A DNA stretch of 64,000 bases from Dolomedes plantarius (GCA_907164885.2 OU015493.1:60546435-60610434); one strand, 5' to 3'. Positions 20,738-31,331 are shown, counted from the first letter of the stretch. Made by a program: numbers and translations. Notes: a model not told the origin generated them from the letters alone.

Positions 20738-21074
20738 CAGTGGTTCCTAACCTGTAGAAGTCTGGGAACCACCCCACCCCCATCGACTTGATGGGGGGGG
20801 ATTTTCCGGGGATATGGGGGTATAGAATATCCCTCAGAGAAAAGGGATACATGATTTACGTCCTCACATTCTTATGCATCATATTCTAACAATAAAATAA
20901 TTATGTTAAAACGCTTACGAAATTTTAATTCAAAACTTGATAGTCATCGGATATATTCGGCCCTTCTAGTTCAATGAACATTGCTTTCAAAATACCCATT
21001 TATTTGGGAACTTTTTTACATGTGGTGCCGGACCACTTCCGAAATTCCCTCGGACAACCGGTTGGGAACCACTG
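20738..21074. mobile_element. hAT-type MITE, copy A
   Basis: 337 bp with terminal inverted repeats CAGTGGTTCCTAACC and GGTTGGGAACCACTG. It is flanked by 8-bp repeats CTCTAGAT (20730-20737) and CTCTAGGT (21075-21082), one mismatch. Termini and duplication length are typical of non-autonomous hAT elements. No coding content. Confidence 0.85.
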
Positions 21075-21489
21075 CTCTAGGTAGTGATTGATCCGAACAA
21101 TTTGGTTTCGAAGCTATAGGTAAATCTTAAGATTTCCAAAGGAGGTAGTCTGTCTAATTTTGATGGAATTCTATCAATTGTACATTCCCAAAACACCATT
21201 TAGTAGTGATAGCATCTGCGTTGTAGTAAAATTTTAGAAAAATTTTAATTTTATTCTTTAGAGAAAACCGCACCATATCCAGTTCTTAATAGTGTTGTCG
21301 AATCGTGGTGGAAAAAAATCGTGAAACACAGATCAGTGTTCCCTGAAAAATTACTGCCAGCGTATGTGCAATAACTTGACAAACAACTTTGTATTAGCGA
21401 GAAAGATATCGGTTTCATAACGCCGTTTTGAAAGTACTTAAACATTTCTTTTTGAGTTCATCGTGACTTGTAGGAGGAAATTGATGGCA

Positions 21490-21856
21490 ATTAATTACCT
21501 TAAAACAATGGATGCATTCATGGGTTGGAACAAACAATGAAGAAAAGCATTGGCCTTAAACATACATTTATTTGATAACGGACAAATTTCAATTAAATTG
21601 TAATAGCTACAAGTACAATAATCTCTTTCATATTAACATTTTTAAATATGAGAACTCAGAAGCAAAAGCAAACTATATTGTCAAAGATGATTTTTAGAGT
21701 CTGTTGGGGAGGCACTTAATATAGCTGATGTATGCAGCGATGATGGTGGCATCGACGACAGGGACCCAGAATAATCTCAAGTATAGGAACATCTTAGCGG
21801 GATATTGGCACTTCTCCAGGACTCTGAGGCAGACGAGACGCTCTATCATCTAACGC
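21490..21856 (+). repeat. 370-bp dispersed repeat, copy 2
   Basis: Direct diverged copy of 16985-17357. It starts right after segmental block A1 ends (21484) and runs into a Tc1-like transposase fragment. Confidence 0.7.
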
Positions 21857-22527
21857 CTTGCTTGGGCCTACCAACACTTTCATTAGACTGTTGATGACTG
21901 GAAACACGTTGCTAGGTCTGCCGAGTGTCGTTTCCAATTGTATCGGGAGAATGGACAAGTACGGATTCGGAGACAACATCATGCATCCAAGGACCGTACA
22001 TGTCAATCGGGGAATGTTCAAGATGGTGAAGCCTCTGTGATGGTATGGGGCGTGTACAGTTGGCGTGATATTGGACCCCTGATATGTCTAGAGACGACTT
22101 TGACAGGTGACGGGTACAGAACCATCCTGTCCCATTAATGTCCATTGTCTATACCCATTAATGTCCATTGTGCAATCCGACGGACTTGGACAATTCCAGT
22201 AGAACAATACGACACCCCCACGTCGAGAGTTGTTACCTTGTGGTTCTAGGATCACTGTTCTGACTTTAGTCACTTCCATTATCCACCTAAAACCTCAGGC
22301 ATTAACATTATTGAGCATATCTCTGATATCTTGCAACGTGCTGTTCAGAAGAGATCTCCACCCCCTTGCACTCCTGTGGAATTGGGGATTGCCCTGCAGG
22401 ATTCATAGTGTGAATTGCCTCCAGGATAACTTCAGTGTCACGTCGTATTCCGGCTCATATGAGTGCTCTTGGGGCCCCTACACGATACTAGGAAGGTGTA
22501 CCAGTTTTGTTGATTCTTCATTGTAAT
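21856..22527 (+). pseudogene. Tc1-like transposase fragment
   Basis: Plus-strand decayed Tc1-family sequence in shifting frames: FQLYRENGQVRIRRQ and VMVWGVYSWRDIGPLI near 21930-22090, then a tail with QRAVQKRSPPP near 22340. The N-terminal DNA-binding region is missing. The second and third acidic catalytic positions lie in scrambled stretches. It starts at the end of the 370-bp repeat and contains a small tandem repeat, 'cccattaatgtccattg', near 22130-22170. Confidence 0.65.
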
Positions 22528-22771
22528 TTACACCGTATTATCTGTGAGTTGAAGAATCCTCCTGAATTCCAATCCTACCCTATATTTGTTGTAATTTTCA
22601 ATGTCGTTAATTAAATAAGTACCATAAAGAATCAGAATTTTGTCGCTGTCCACAGAGAGCTAGAAACTATTGTGAATATGAACCGTGACTAGAAGAAAAG
22701 TAGTTTATGCCTTGAAACCTAGAAAATTGGGAGTTCACTCCAAATGTACCCAGTCCATAACTTCCGGACGG
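22528..22771. other. Unassigned stretch between Tc1 fragment and copy A block 2
   Basis: AT-rich, with no coding or repeat signal I can support. Confidence 0.3.
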
Positions 22772-23516
22772 TTATTCTAATAATCTATATAGGTTTTACT
22801 GAGATACGCTGTTACCAGATACACGTTGATAAGCTTAAAAAAACATTTCAGTCATCTCTTTTGCATTCGAAAAAAAACTGTTATACTCTTTTATACTTTC
22901 AGGTATCTAACGAAACGTACACGATTACAGATTTAAACTTTGAACTGTGATTATATATTATAAATAATTATCACCTCTATAAAAGATGTGAACCAATCAT
23001 TATCTAAAAATATCATCGATTATTTTCTTTAGGTAATGTTACCAGGAAGGAGATGATGGATTGTTTCATGGCCCTCCCCGAAAAGGTCTGTTCTTTTAAA
23101 GCTCTTTACACTTATTAACTTGTTAGACTAGACAGGTTGAGTCGCATAACTATACATGATCATTTTGCAATATGTGCGGTAATGGTGACCAAATGGCCTG
23201 CACTTTACGAGAATGCCAGTTATTTTACCATATTTAAATCTGTGTGTCCGGTAGAAGTCATCGGCAAATTCTGGGCAATGTCAAATCCAGCAGTATAAAG
23301 GACAAGCGGTAGCATTGCTATCCGTTGTATAGTTGTTACAGGTTTGTTCTAATTGATGTGCCATTTTTATTTATTGAACTTCCCGTTTATCCAAGTTTTC
23401 GTGGTATTAATAATGTTCCTAAATACACAGGAGCAAATTCAGTTACCTATTTCTCAAATTATAGAACTCATATATTCATGCTTATGTTTAACTTAAAGAA
23501 AAATTGCCTTTAAGGG
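22772..23516 (+). repeat. Segmental duplication copy A, block 2
   Basis: Matches 62849-63591, from the 'tatataggt(t/a)ttactgagatacg' region to the end of 'aaaaattgcctttaag'. It contains an orphan copy of exon 2 of the secreted-protein gene (23033-23085). Between blocks 1 and 2 copy A lacks the 4.5 kb that carries exon 1 in copy B. Confidence 0.85.
23033..23085 (+). pseudogene. Orphan duplicate of secreted-protein exon 2
   Basis: 53 nt between a splice acceptor (ttctttag) and a donor (GTCTGT), encoding in phase NVTRKEMMDCFMALPEK after a split glycine codon. It differs from the copy at 63106-63158 in a few residues (R for N, M for L, L for I) and keeps the Cys and both splice signals. The matching exon 1 is absent from copy A, where 21490-22771 replaces it. 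The exon may be non-functional, or may be spliced to an exon outside the window. Confidence 0.5.
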
Positions 23517-24945
23517 AGTTCAGAGAGCTGAAACTCGCGTTCTTTTCTGCCTGGGGTCTCTTCTGTTGCTTTTAATATTCTTCGAAGAGCTAGTTCTCTT
23601 ATATGTAACTCCTTGTCTTGTAACATAGGTAGCAACAAATTTTTAAGGTGCGGAAAGAATAAATTTCGCTGAATAGTTTTTAATACAGTTCTCTTCAGCT
23701 TGTCTTGCATATACAACGATCTTCTAACCATATAAAAACGCGGATAAGCCCATATTTAAAAGAAGGTTTAGTTTTGATGTCAAACCAGGTTGGTGCGTAA
23801 ACTTTCATGATAAACTTTCATGATGTTCTTTCAGAATTACTGATGGTTTCGTTTTTTCTACATATAAACGAAGAATACTGTTTGCACAAATAACTCATCG
23901 AGAATGTGATAGTTTTCCTGGATCTCTGTTATCTAAGCTAGGCGGTATTGTGCCACCAAGAAATAGCTGAGCACATTTCATATAGATATTTTTCATTGGT
24001 GCTTAATAATTCAGCATTAACATCCGGCAATTCTGAACTTAAAGCTTCAAATGTCACCACTTTATATTCTACGCACTAGGCACTTTTCAAGCCTTTTTCC
24101 AATGTTTCCTGAAAACTATTTGATTCTGTCGGGGTACCATCGAAGCTGGCGAAAATAAGATGGAGTGGTAATTCATTAGCATGTAGTAGGCACACAAACC
24201 ACTGTAACGGTCGATTAAGATATTTTTCCAATAGGATAATGACACTGTCCTGTTTTTCTGTCCTGTATTTACACCAGTACCGTCACATCGAATTGCCACC
24301 AAAGATGTATGAAATTCGGAATTTTTTTCTAGAAACTCAACTATAATTTTTTTAATCGTAATTGCATTACTCGAATCAAGTGAAAGATGCCCTATGTACT
24401 TAGAATCGGGCTCAAAAATAAAAGAAATATGCTCTTCAGTCTTCCAATGTGGTCTATTTCCTGTCTTAGCCAGGACTAAAGTATTATCTTTACAGCGGTC
24501 AAAATAAAGAGAGGATATAGGTTGTTGGCCACTTAACCGTTGCAGGTTTTGGCGGATATTTTGACGCTCGCCTGCGTCAAAATATCCGCCAAAACCTGCA
24601 ACGTAATTTATGTTTATCTATTACTTTTGATGAGTTGCCAATACTCATAATAATTAAATCCTGCATTGCAGCGTTTACTATGATTAATGCTGAGCGATCA
24701 GAAATCCCAGTTCGATCACAAGCTGTTGCTAGATTTTGTAGCTTGTGTCTCATTCTGATCGTGTCTTCTTCCTGCTTTTTTGGTCGCTGGCAGGGTTTTG
24801 AAATGGAAAATTCATCTGGGTCAGTTTCAGTAGAAAATCTGTCAGAATATCATTGTAAGACTGGGGAAAACTGTGGTGAGTTGATAGAACTAATATCTTC
24901 TCCAATGTGGGGAAAGATGGTGCCAGTCCAGTAGAGCAGTATCCG
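23516..24945 (-). pseudogene. Uncharacterised multicopy family gene, degraded
   Basis: Minus-strand remnants of a protein recalled as a widespread, unnamed, multicopy arthropod family. Reading from 24945: NLATACDRTGISDRSALII and VIDKHKLR (24740-24600), then TLVLAKTGNR and EEHISFIFEPDSKYIGHLSL (about 24490-24400), VAIRCDGTGVNTGQKN (about 24300-24250), KVYAPTWFDIKTKPS (about 23800) and ELHIRELALRRILKATEE (about 23600). Frame changes and stops separate the blocks, so it is a pseudogene. Function is unknown; high copy number suggests a mobile-element origin. A perfect inverted repeat interrupts it at 24538-24603. It ends at the right edge of copy A, and a piece of the same family lies at the matching edge of copy B. 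Confidence 0.5.
24538..24603. repeat. Perfect 30-bp inverted repeat, 6-nt loop
   Basis: Arms at 24538-24567 and 24574-24603 are exact reverse complements around the loop TCGCCT. One arm (minus-strand ERQNIRQNLQR) fits the reading frame of the surrounding family gene; the other arm is its inverted copy and breaks the frame. This looks like a local templated inverted duplication, not a transposon end. Confidence 0.9.
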
Positions 24946-25287
24946 TCTAACAATGCATAAAATTGGTTTAAAGTGTAAACCTTAATGCAAGTAATCTAGT
25001 CAGAACTGTTAGTAAATCATCATTAAAAATGCATTATCGGACAGTGCACAAACCTACAAGAACAAATTTGTCACAAAATTCTTAAAATATGACTCTCAGT
25101 TCAGGGTAGAATGAAGTACAAAAAATGAGTTTTTTTTTTACCCTCTCATTTCGTGCACCACCTGAAGATGAAGTCGTAGACAACTGATTTTTGGCATAGA
25201 CGATGATCTGTTATTGTATCAACAAATAATAATACAGGAATAAAGAAAAATTAAAAAAAATAAAAAATTCACATTTTTCGCTTTACC

Positions 25288-25596
25288 CTAATGCACATGT
25301 ATACATACTTCAACGAAAAAATCTTTGAAGAAAGCTGTTTGTTCGTAATAAACTTTATTTGATGTACACTTTTTTTCTAAATCAATTTGAAGTTGGGGAG
25401 AGGAATATAATTTGATATTTCCCTCTTGATAGAGATTTAAAAACCCAATGGCATAAATTACATAATTTCGGCAAAAACATATCCCGTGAGAAGAAACTGA
25501 GAGAGAAAAGGTGTTTTTCAGAAACATCATATCAAAATAGCTGCCGTATTTGGAAATAACCGAGTAACAAAATGCCTGATATCTCAACTCTGACAT
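25288..25596 (-). other. Open frame, possibly C-terminal piece of same family
   Basis: A 102-codon minus-strand frame with GFLNLYQEGNIKLYSSPQ, which resembles the FMKLIEEGSIQLNTSP block of the fragment at 63591-63763. The likeness is short and could be chance. No start context or domain supports a functional gene. The rest of 24960-26077 shows no gene. Confidence 0.3.
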
Positions 25597-26103
25597 TTGG
25601 GAATGTTTGGTCTTAAGGTTATATCAACTGTTGAAATCAGAATAGTTTAATTGAAACTGTAATTTATCCGATTATTTTTTAACATAGCCCAGTCAATAAA
25701 TTATCACTTTAATCTTCTTCACAGCAGATTTTATAAGAATTCCAATTTATATGAAAGAGAGAAGAAGTTCACTACATATTTATTTTATTCCACATTTTTG
25801 GTATTCTATAATCACGTTGTACCTTTGGCATCTTTTAATATGAGTACGTACGTGCATTTAATCAGCTGTTACCATAGAATACGTCAACGTCAGCGTAAAC
25901 ATTTTTAACCAATCTGTTATGAGGGGTACCAGAGATACCCCATTGCGTTGTGTGCTAAATTGGGAGATAAACTAGAACAAGATACTAACCAATCGACATG
26001 AAATTACAAATAAAAAACCCAATTTATTTACATAAATAAGCAGTAATTAACATAAAATTAACGTCGCATGAACATTTTCTCTTCTATATGTATATTTAGT
26101 ATA

Positions 26104-27910
26104 TACCAGTTGGCCATAATTAAACTGACAGTGCTCACAGTGTTCTGTAGCGCGATCTATTTGCGAGAATGACGCCACATTTTGTAGGAAGATTAAACAA
26201 GACGGGGGACGAAGGATTCCATGAAAAAATAAATTAGTTCCAAAAGTCACCGCTAGGGGAATATTTGGCGCTGTGTAATAGAAAATAGAGTGTTAACAAA
26301 TGCAAATCAATACGGAATAAAATTACCTTTTATTATGCACATTTTCTTATTTAGTTCAAGTGCAATATGGCAACACTTTTAAAAAAGTGTAAAATCTACA
26401 TAAACACCGATAAAGTCTCGTGATCTGCAATATCACGTACGCTGAGCAGAAGAAGTTCTTTATTCAAATTTCACGTTACATCCATTGGCACAGTGCCAGC
26501 TGCTTGGGTTTTAAAAGGCAATGTGTTACGTTTCGAATCAATCGGATTGAAAGTTTATGTGCAATGTCTCCTTCTTTAGTCGAGCGTGCGTTACTGGTCA
26601 AATTCTTTTTCCTCAACCAGTGCAACGCGTCAGCCGCTCTTCGTGCTTTTAGAACGCAGGAAAAATGCGTGAAGGTAACGGTCCTGTGTCAGTTAATGGG
26701 CTAAAAGCAATGGTTGCGACGTTTGAGAAAACAGGTTCTCTGAAGGTTCAGTCAGGCAGAGGACGAAAACCTATACCACAGGATACAATCGAAGCAGTTG
26801 CCACGGCGATTGTCGACAGAGGACCAGACAATATTGCTGCCACCTCTAGCGGTCGTGGATATGGATATGCCTCGGAATATGGATATGCTTTACAGTACGG
26901 TATGGAAAATCTTACGGAAGATTATCAACTTCTATCCGTACAAGATCAGCCGTGTACAGGAGTTACTGTACCCCGACCATGATAAGCGATTGACTTTTGC
27001 TCTCACCTTTCTTGCCAGAATGGAGGTGGATGATGCTTGGCCGTGGAACATCTTATGGGGAGACGAGGCTCACTTTTACCTGCATGGAACTGTGAATACC
27101 CAGAACTGCCGAATTTGGGATGACAAATCACCACATGCAGTCACAGAAATTCCCTTACATTCACCAAAGGTAACTGTTTGGTGTGGGTTCACAGCGGAAT
27201 TTATCGTAGGTTCATTCTTCTATGAGAACATTACCCCGACAGGACCGGAAACCTGTTCTGTTACCGGAGAGAAATATCGCCACATGTTGAACAGCTTTGT
27301 CATTCCGGCACTTCAGCAAAGACAATGCCTGGAGGAAATCATTTTCATGCAAGATGGAACCCCTCCACACGTTGCTGTACGGGTGCAACAGCTGCTACGA
27401 CAGAAATTCACAACAGAAAGAGTCATTAGCCGCTACTTTCTAACTGCATGGCCACCTCGGTCGCCTGATCTTACCCCATGCGACTTCTGGCTATGGGGTT
27501 ACCTTAAGTCCAAGGTCTATCAAGGAGTGGTCCAGGACCTGGCTACGTTGAAGGATAACATATCACGGACTGTACGGGAGATTCCTGCAGACATGTTACT
27601 TTCTGCTGTTGTGCATACTGTGCACAAAATGCAATATGTGGTCCACAACAACGGCAGCCACATTGAACCTCATTTGAATGCAAAATAAAAGGTAATTTCC
27701 GTATTGATTTGCATTTGTTAACACTCTATTTTCTATTACACAGCGCCAAATATTCCAATAGCGGTGACTTTTGGAACTAATTTATTTTTTCGCGGAATCC
27801 TTCGTCCCCCGTCTTGTTTAATCTTCCTACAAAATATGGCGTTATTCTCGTAAATAGATCGCGCTACAGAACACTGTGAGCACTGTCAGTTTAATTATGG
27901 CCACCCGGTA
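26104..27910 (+). mobile_element. Mariner/Tc1-superfamily transposon, 1.8 kb
   Basis: 1807 bp with inverted repeats of about 230 bp that start TACCAGTTGGCCATAATT on the left and TACCGGGTGGCCATAATT on the right. TA dinucleotides flank both ends (26102-26103 and 27911-27912). It is nested in the 5' terminal region of a Helitron. It encodes a transposase with two frameshifts. Confidence 0.88.
26564..27688 (+). pseudogene. Mariner-like transposase, two frameshifts
   Basis: The N-terminal part (26564-26650) carries SPSLVERALLVKFFFLNQCN in one frame. A second frame (about 26665-26840) has NGPVSVNGLKAMVATFEKTG and SGRGRKPI. From about 26798 the first frame resumes and runs to a stop at 27688. The DDE core shows WGDEAHFYLHG, MQDGTPPHVA and SPDLTPCDFWLWG, so all three acidic residues are present, with 42 residues between the second Asp and CDFW. 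The ending is KMQYVVHNNGSHIEPHL. It is inactive as it stands, but the catalytic part is well kept, suggesting recent decay. Confidence 0.85.
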
Positions 27911-28451
27911 TATAAAAGAGCTCGTATGTTTGTTTGTCCGCTATAGAATCATAGACTGTTTCACCCACCAGGACCAAATTCAGCACAGTTAATGTTTAGG
28001 ACCCGAGAAACTTAACGCAGCAAAAACGAAATTTGGGGCTCAATTAGTTTTTTTAAATTAAATTTTTAATGATTTTTTGTGCCCCTAAGAGGTGCGCGTA
28101 CCACCTGTGGATACAACCAATTCACCACAACCAGCTGCGTTAAGGGGGTGGTTTTGGGGTGACGGGGGTGTCAAATTCCAATGCGCGGGAGGAAGAGGGT
28201 AGGGAATGACCTTTGGCTCTGGCTACCCAGATAAACACAACTTTCCTGGCTCTGCTATGTAAAATCGACAGATGATTTTAATTACACATATCGTTTGGAT
28301 GCTCATATGACGTCACATTCATTTTCATGCGGAAAGTGATGCAGACGATTTTTTTAACGGATTTTTAAACGGATGACGTTTTTAAAAAGTATAAAGGAAT
28401 AAATGCATCTCGATGTTTATCAATAATTAAAATAAAGGAGAAAAACTAATA

Positions 28452-29001
28452 ATGCCACCAAAGAAACGTGCTTCGTTTGGAAAGTCTTCTGATGCGAAAA
28501 GAAAACAAGCGAAAAGAGCAGTCGAAACAGAAGAAGAACGCAATCGAAGGCTTCAAGGTATTTTTGAAAGACAAGCTGCACGAAGATCAGTCGAAACAGA
28601 ATAACGCAATTGAAGGTTTCAGGGCATTGCTGAAAGACAAGCTGCGCGAAGGCAACAAGAAAACGAAGTGCAACTTAATCTACGACTTCACGCTGATTGA
28701 TAGAACAAGACATGCTCAAAGTAGACATCATGCCATGAATGCTGACTAGTAGAGTTTATGTGCATTTCACTATAATCCAGAATGTAATTATGCATCTGCT
28801 AATGAAGTAAGTATTGGATAAATGTCGAAAATATGTGACAGCTGTGGTTCTAAACAGTGATCTAGAGAATCCCCAGGAATGTGTTGCAGTAATGGGAAAG
28901 TACAATTGCCTGCAATTCCAGAACCACCTGAGCCTTTGAGAACATTACTCACAGGTAATACATCTGATTCAAAACATTTCTTACAAAACATACAAGCTTA
29001 A
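28452..29001 (+). pseudogene. Helitron RepHel N-terminal remnant
   Basis: From the ATG at 28452 the sequence gives MPPKKRASFGKSSDAKRKQ, then repeated RLQGIFERQAARRS-like helices with frameshifts. It continues to NPECNYASANEVSIG and a zinc-finger-like block with PGMCCSNGKVQLPAIPEPPE (about 28870-28940), which I recognise as the region ahead of the Rep domain in arthropod Helitrons. Rep and helicase domains are absent. Several stops are present. Confidence 0.65.
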
Positions 29002-29450
29002 GGAAAATAGGCTTCATGGGGAATCCCGCTTTACATTGATTAAATAAAGGGATGACAGATCTTGCACTTTACATCTTGGGTGATGTGGAAAAAAGTGCGT
29101 TTTTAAGGGAAAAATAAATAATAAAGGCAAATGTAAATTATAAAACTTATTTCTAATTAAACAGTGGATCAAACAAATCTAACTAAATCTAATTAAATAG
29201 TATCTTACAAATATAATTAAACAGTAAACTTATTCAATCGAAACGTGCGAATCACTCAACACGGTGATATTAATTCTAAAGAAAATCAGATGAAGGTCCG
29301 CAGGCTCAAAGTTTCTTTCTTTCTTATTGTTTGTGTATCATTTCAGTAGAAACGCGCTAAGCGCATTCTGTCTGGCCAGATGAACACGAAGATGGGGGTG
29401 TAGCCTAGTACTTTTTTGATGGAATGCATGAACAATTTTATATCTATATA

Positions 29451-29482
29451 TCTACCCGGGCAACGCCGGGAAATAATGCTAG
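29451..29482 (+). terminator. Helitron 3' hairpin and CTAG end
   Basis: Stem CCCGG (29455-29459) with CCGGG (29466-29470), then a short AT spacer and CTAG at 29479-29482, followed by T. This is the canonical Helitron termination structure for rolling-circle-like transposition. Confidence 0.8.
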
Positions 29483-31016
29483 TAATACATAAAAAGAGAC
29501 CATATCTTATCTGCTCCCTGTGTAAGAAACAGTATAGCAATAGCGGAATAAAGAAAACTATCAGTTTGTTTATGCGGGCACTATTTTAGGGGGTATTAAA
29601 CAACCTGGGTTATTGCGGTTGCAGAAGCTCTCGGCGGAGGTGATGATGACCTCTTTGGGTTGCGGTAGCAGGCGAGTTTCGGCATCTCGGAGGTGCTTCC
29701 GTTGCTGACGGTCTTTATCAGAGACGCATCAGGCCTCTCCTGGTCAGGGCTCAGCAGTCAGGGATTTTGCCACCGCTCCCGAACCTCGAAACTTCGTCTT
29801 TCTTCTTCAGGTCTCCTCGTCGACTCTCTCTATCTCAAAAAAACCTCTTTTTTCCCCTTTTTAGTCCTGGCTCGTCCCCAGGTTGGTCTTCCCAATAAAT
29901 TTATTGATGTTTCTTACTTTTAATTCGATAGGATGATTCGACAGTTCCCACGGTTGACCACGTGGTTTTTTATTTTTGGGAAATTGAATGTCCCTTGTCT
30001 CTTCGTGGAATTCTCCTCCTCCCTTCCTAAAGAATTTTGGGGTGCGGCGTTTCTCAGAACTTGGTGCAGGTGTAGGCCTCTCCTTTGTCCAATATGGCCG
30101 TTTTACGACCCATTACATGCGTTGCCGGAAAAAATGGCGATACCGTTGGAATGAGTCAAAATGTTTAAATTGCAAATCCTTCACAACACAATCATTTACC
30201 AATCATTGAGCCATTTAACCAATCAGCGCCAACTGAATTTTGAACGCTGACGCTAACGGAATCTATGTGGACAGTGTTTAATTAAAAAATGCACATGAAT
30301 CCTTTCTATCAACAAGGATAGACAGGACGTGTTACAAATTAAAATTAAAATTAACGCAATGCTCTCCACTAATACACTTTGTATCTAAAGGAAGATTACT
30401 CATCCAGTTTTTGTTTTCTGTTTACATAGGCAGTCGATTCTGATGCATCATCCTGGAAAGGTGTTTTACTCGTTAACTCAAAACAACTACCTTCTAATAA
30501 AGTATTATGGATATCAGACAGGAATTTATCACTTAATCTTACTTGATCTCTACAAACCTTGTATGAGGATCCATCTGAAATTGATTTTAATGGGTAAATT
30601 TTAAGTTTATTTCCACTCATAGTTTTAAAAAAATTAGTCGTGTTGTAAAACCCTTTCTAAGAGGTAGTGTGACGCGCTACATGCTTGGAAAACCTGTTAT
30701 ACGCACCTCCTCCCTCCCTTTCTTCTCCTCCCTTCGGGAGAGAGAGAGTCTTGGTTCGAACTATGATATTATTATGACCGAATTATGACCGTCTAAGCGA
30801 CTTCGCGTATACTGGTTGACTGAATTTCACAAATTGCTGTTTTTTAGTTTCGCGGTCATATTTTCACACGCATCGGCTGACAGACAAATTACGCAGAAGA
30901 AAAATTTCATTTGATTGTTGTTACTCGTTTCTACATGCGAGGAAAGTTCGATGACGTTTATTTCTATCAAATCCTTTTCGATTGCGCGCTTCTCATACAT
31001 ATTATTTCTCCTGTAG
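29483..31016. other. Unassigned intergenic sequence
   Basis: 29610-30130 is GC-richer than its surroundings, with AATAAA near 29896. It could be a 5' UTR, an LTR piece or promoter DNA, but I see no decisive signal. 30396-30620 (minus) holds a 74-codon frame of unknown nature. No recognisable gene. Confidence 0.3.
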
Positions 31017-31127
31017 GAACGGAGAGAGTACGCTGAATGGTTCAAAGACTGCCCTTACGGAAATTTTACTAACCCAACCATTAAAAGTGCCCTCAGAGAG
31101 TGGTGCGCAATGCCCGAAAAGCAACAA
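31017..31127 (+). CDS. Candidate internal exon, unknown secreted-type protein
   Basis: 111 nt between a good acceptor (pyrimidine-rich, TTTCTCCTGTAG) and donor (GTAAGT). It is open in phase 0 and codes for 37 residues including EWFKDCPYGNFTN, REWC and AMPEKQQ. The layout DC..GN(F/V)TN...C.A(M/I)PEK resembles the exon 1/2 junction region of the secreted-protein gene at 60143-63158, so this may be an exon of a diverged paralogue. The likeness is short and no neighbouring exon was recognised. Partial at both ends. Confidence 0.4.
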
Positions 31128-31331
31128 GTAAGTGTGTCGTTTAGGATGGACTCAAAAACGGACGAAATTTAATATTTGTTTGCGCTGGTTATTATTGTTG
31201 GAGCTCGGTTACAGAGCCTAAATATTCAGGATGCCATATAATATCATAAATCATAATATCATAAATCATGAGTCATAAGACTCCTTGTTTCCTATTACCT
31301 CCAAAGCATATCTCATTCAAACACTTGTATG

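Larger units (their letters stand above)
17350..21484 (+). repeat. Segmental duplication copy A, block 1
   Basis: Matches 54761-58332 in the same order and orientation with scattered substitutions and small indels. Both copies start ATCTAAGCTCTATGAAAA and end near 'cgacttgtaggaggaaat'. Copy A is longer because it has an internal duplication of about 105 bp near 18430-18610 and a segment of about 480 bp at about 20098-20580 absent from copy B. Short open frames shared by both copies (for example 18067-17855 and 55482-55240, minus) look incidental: they have no recognisable domain and drift in frame. Confidence 0.85.
26078..29482 (+). mobile_element. Helitron, truncated, split by a mariner
   Basis: The 5' end is TCTCTTCTATATGTATATTTAG followed, after the mariner, by TAAAAGAGCTCGTATG, a typical arthropod Helitron start. 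The 3' end at 29482 has a CCCGG/CCGGG hairpin (29455-29470), then AAATAATGCTAG and a T, the Helitron CTRR terminus. Without the mariner the element is about 1.6 kb. It keeps only the N-terminal zinc-finger part of the RepHel protein (28452-29001), so it is non-autonomous. The exact 5' base is uncertain because the usual preceding A is not evident. Confidence 0.75.

Noticed and set aside
30396..30620. 74-codon minus-strand frame
   Set aside because: Could be an exon, but it has no recognisable motif, no splice support and no second copy in the window.
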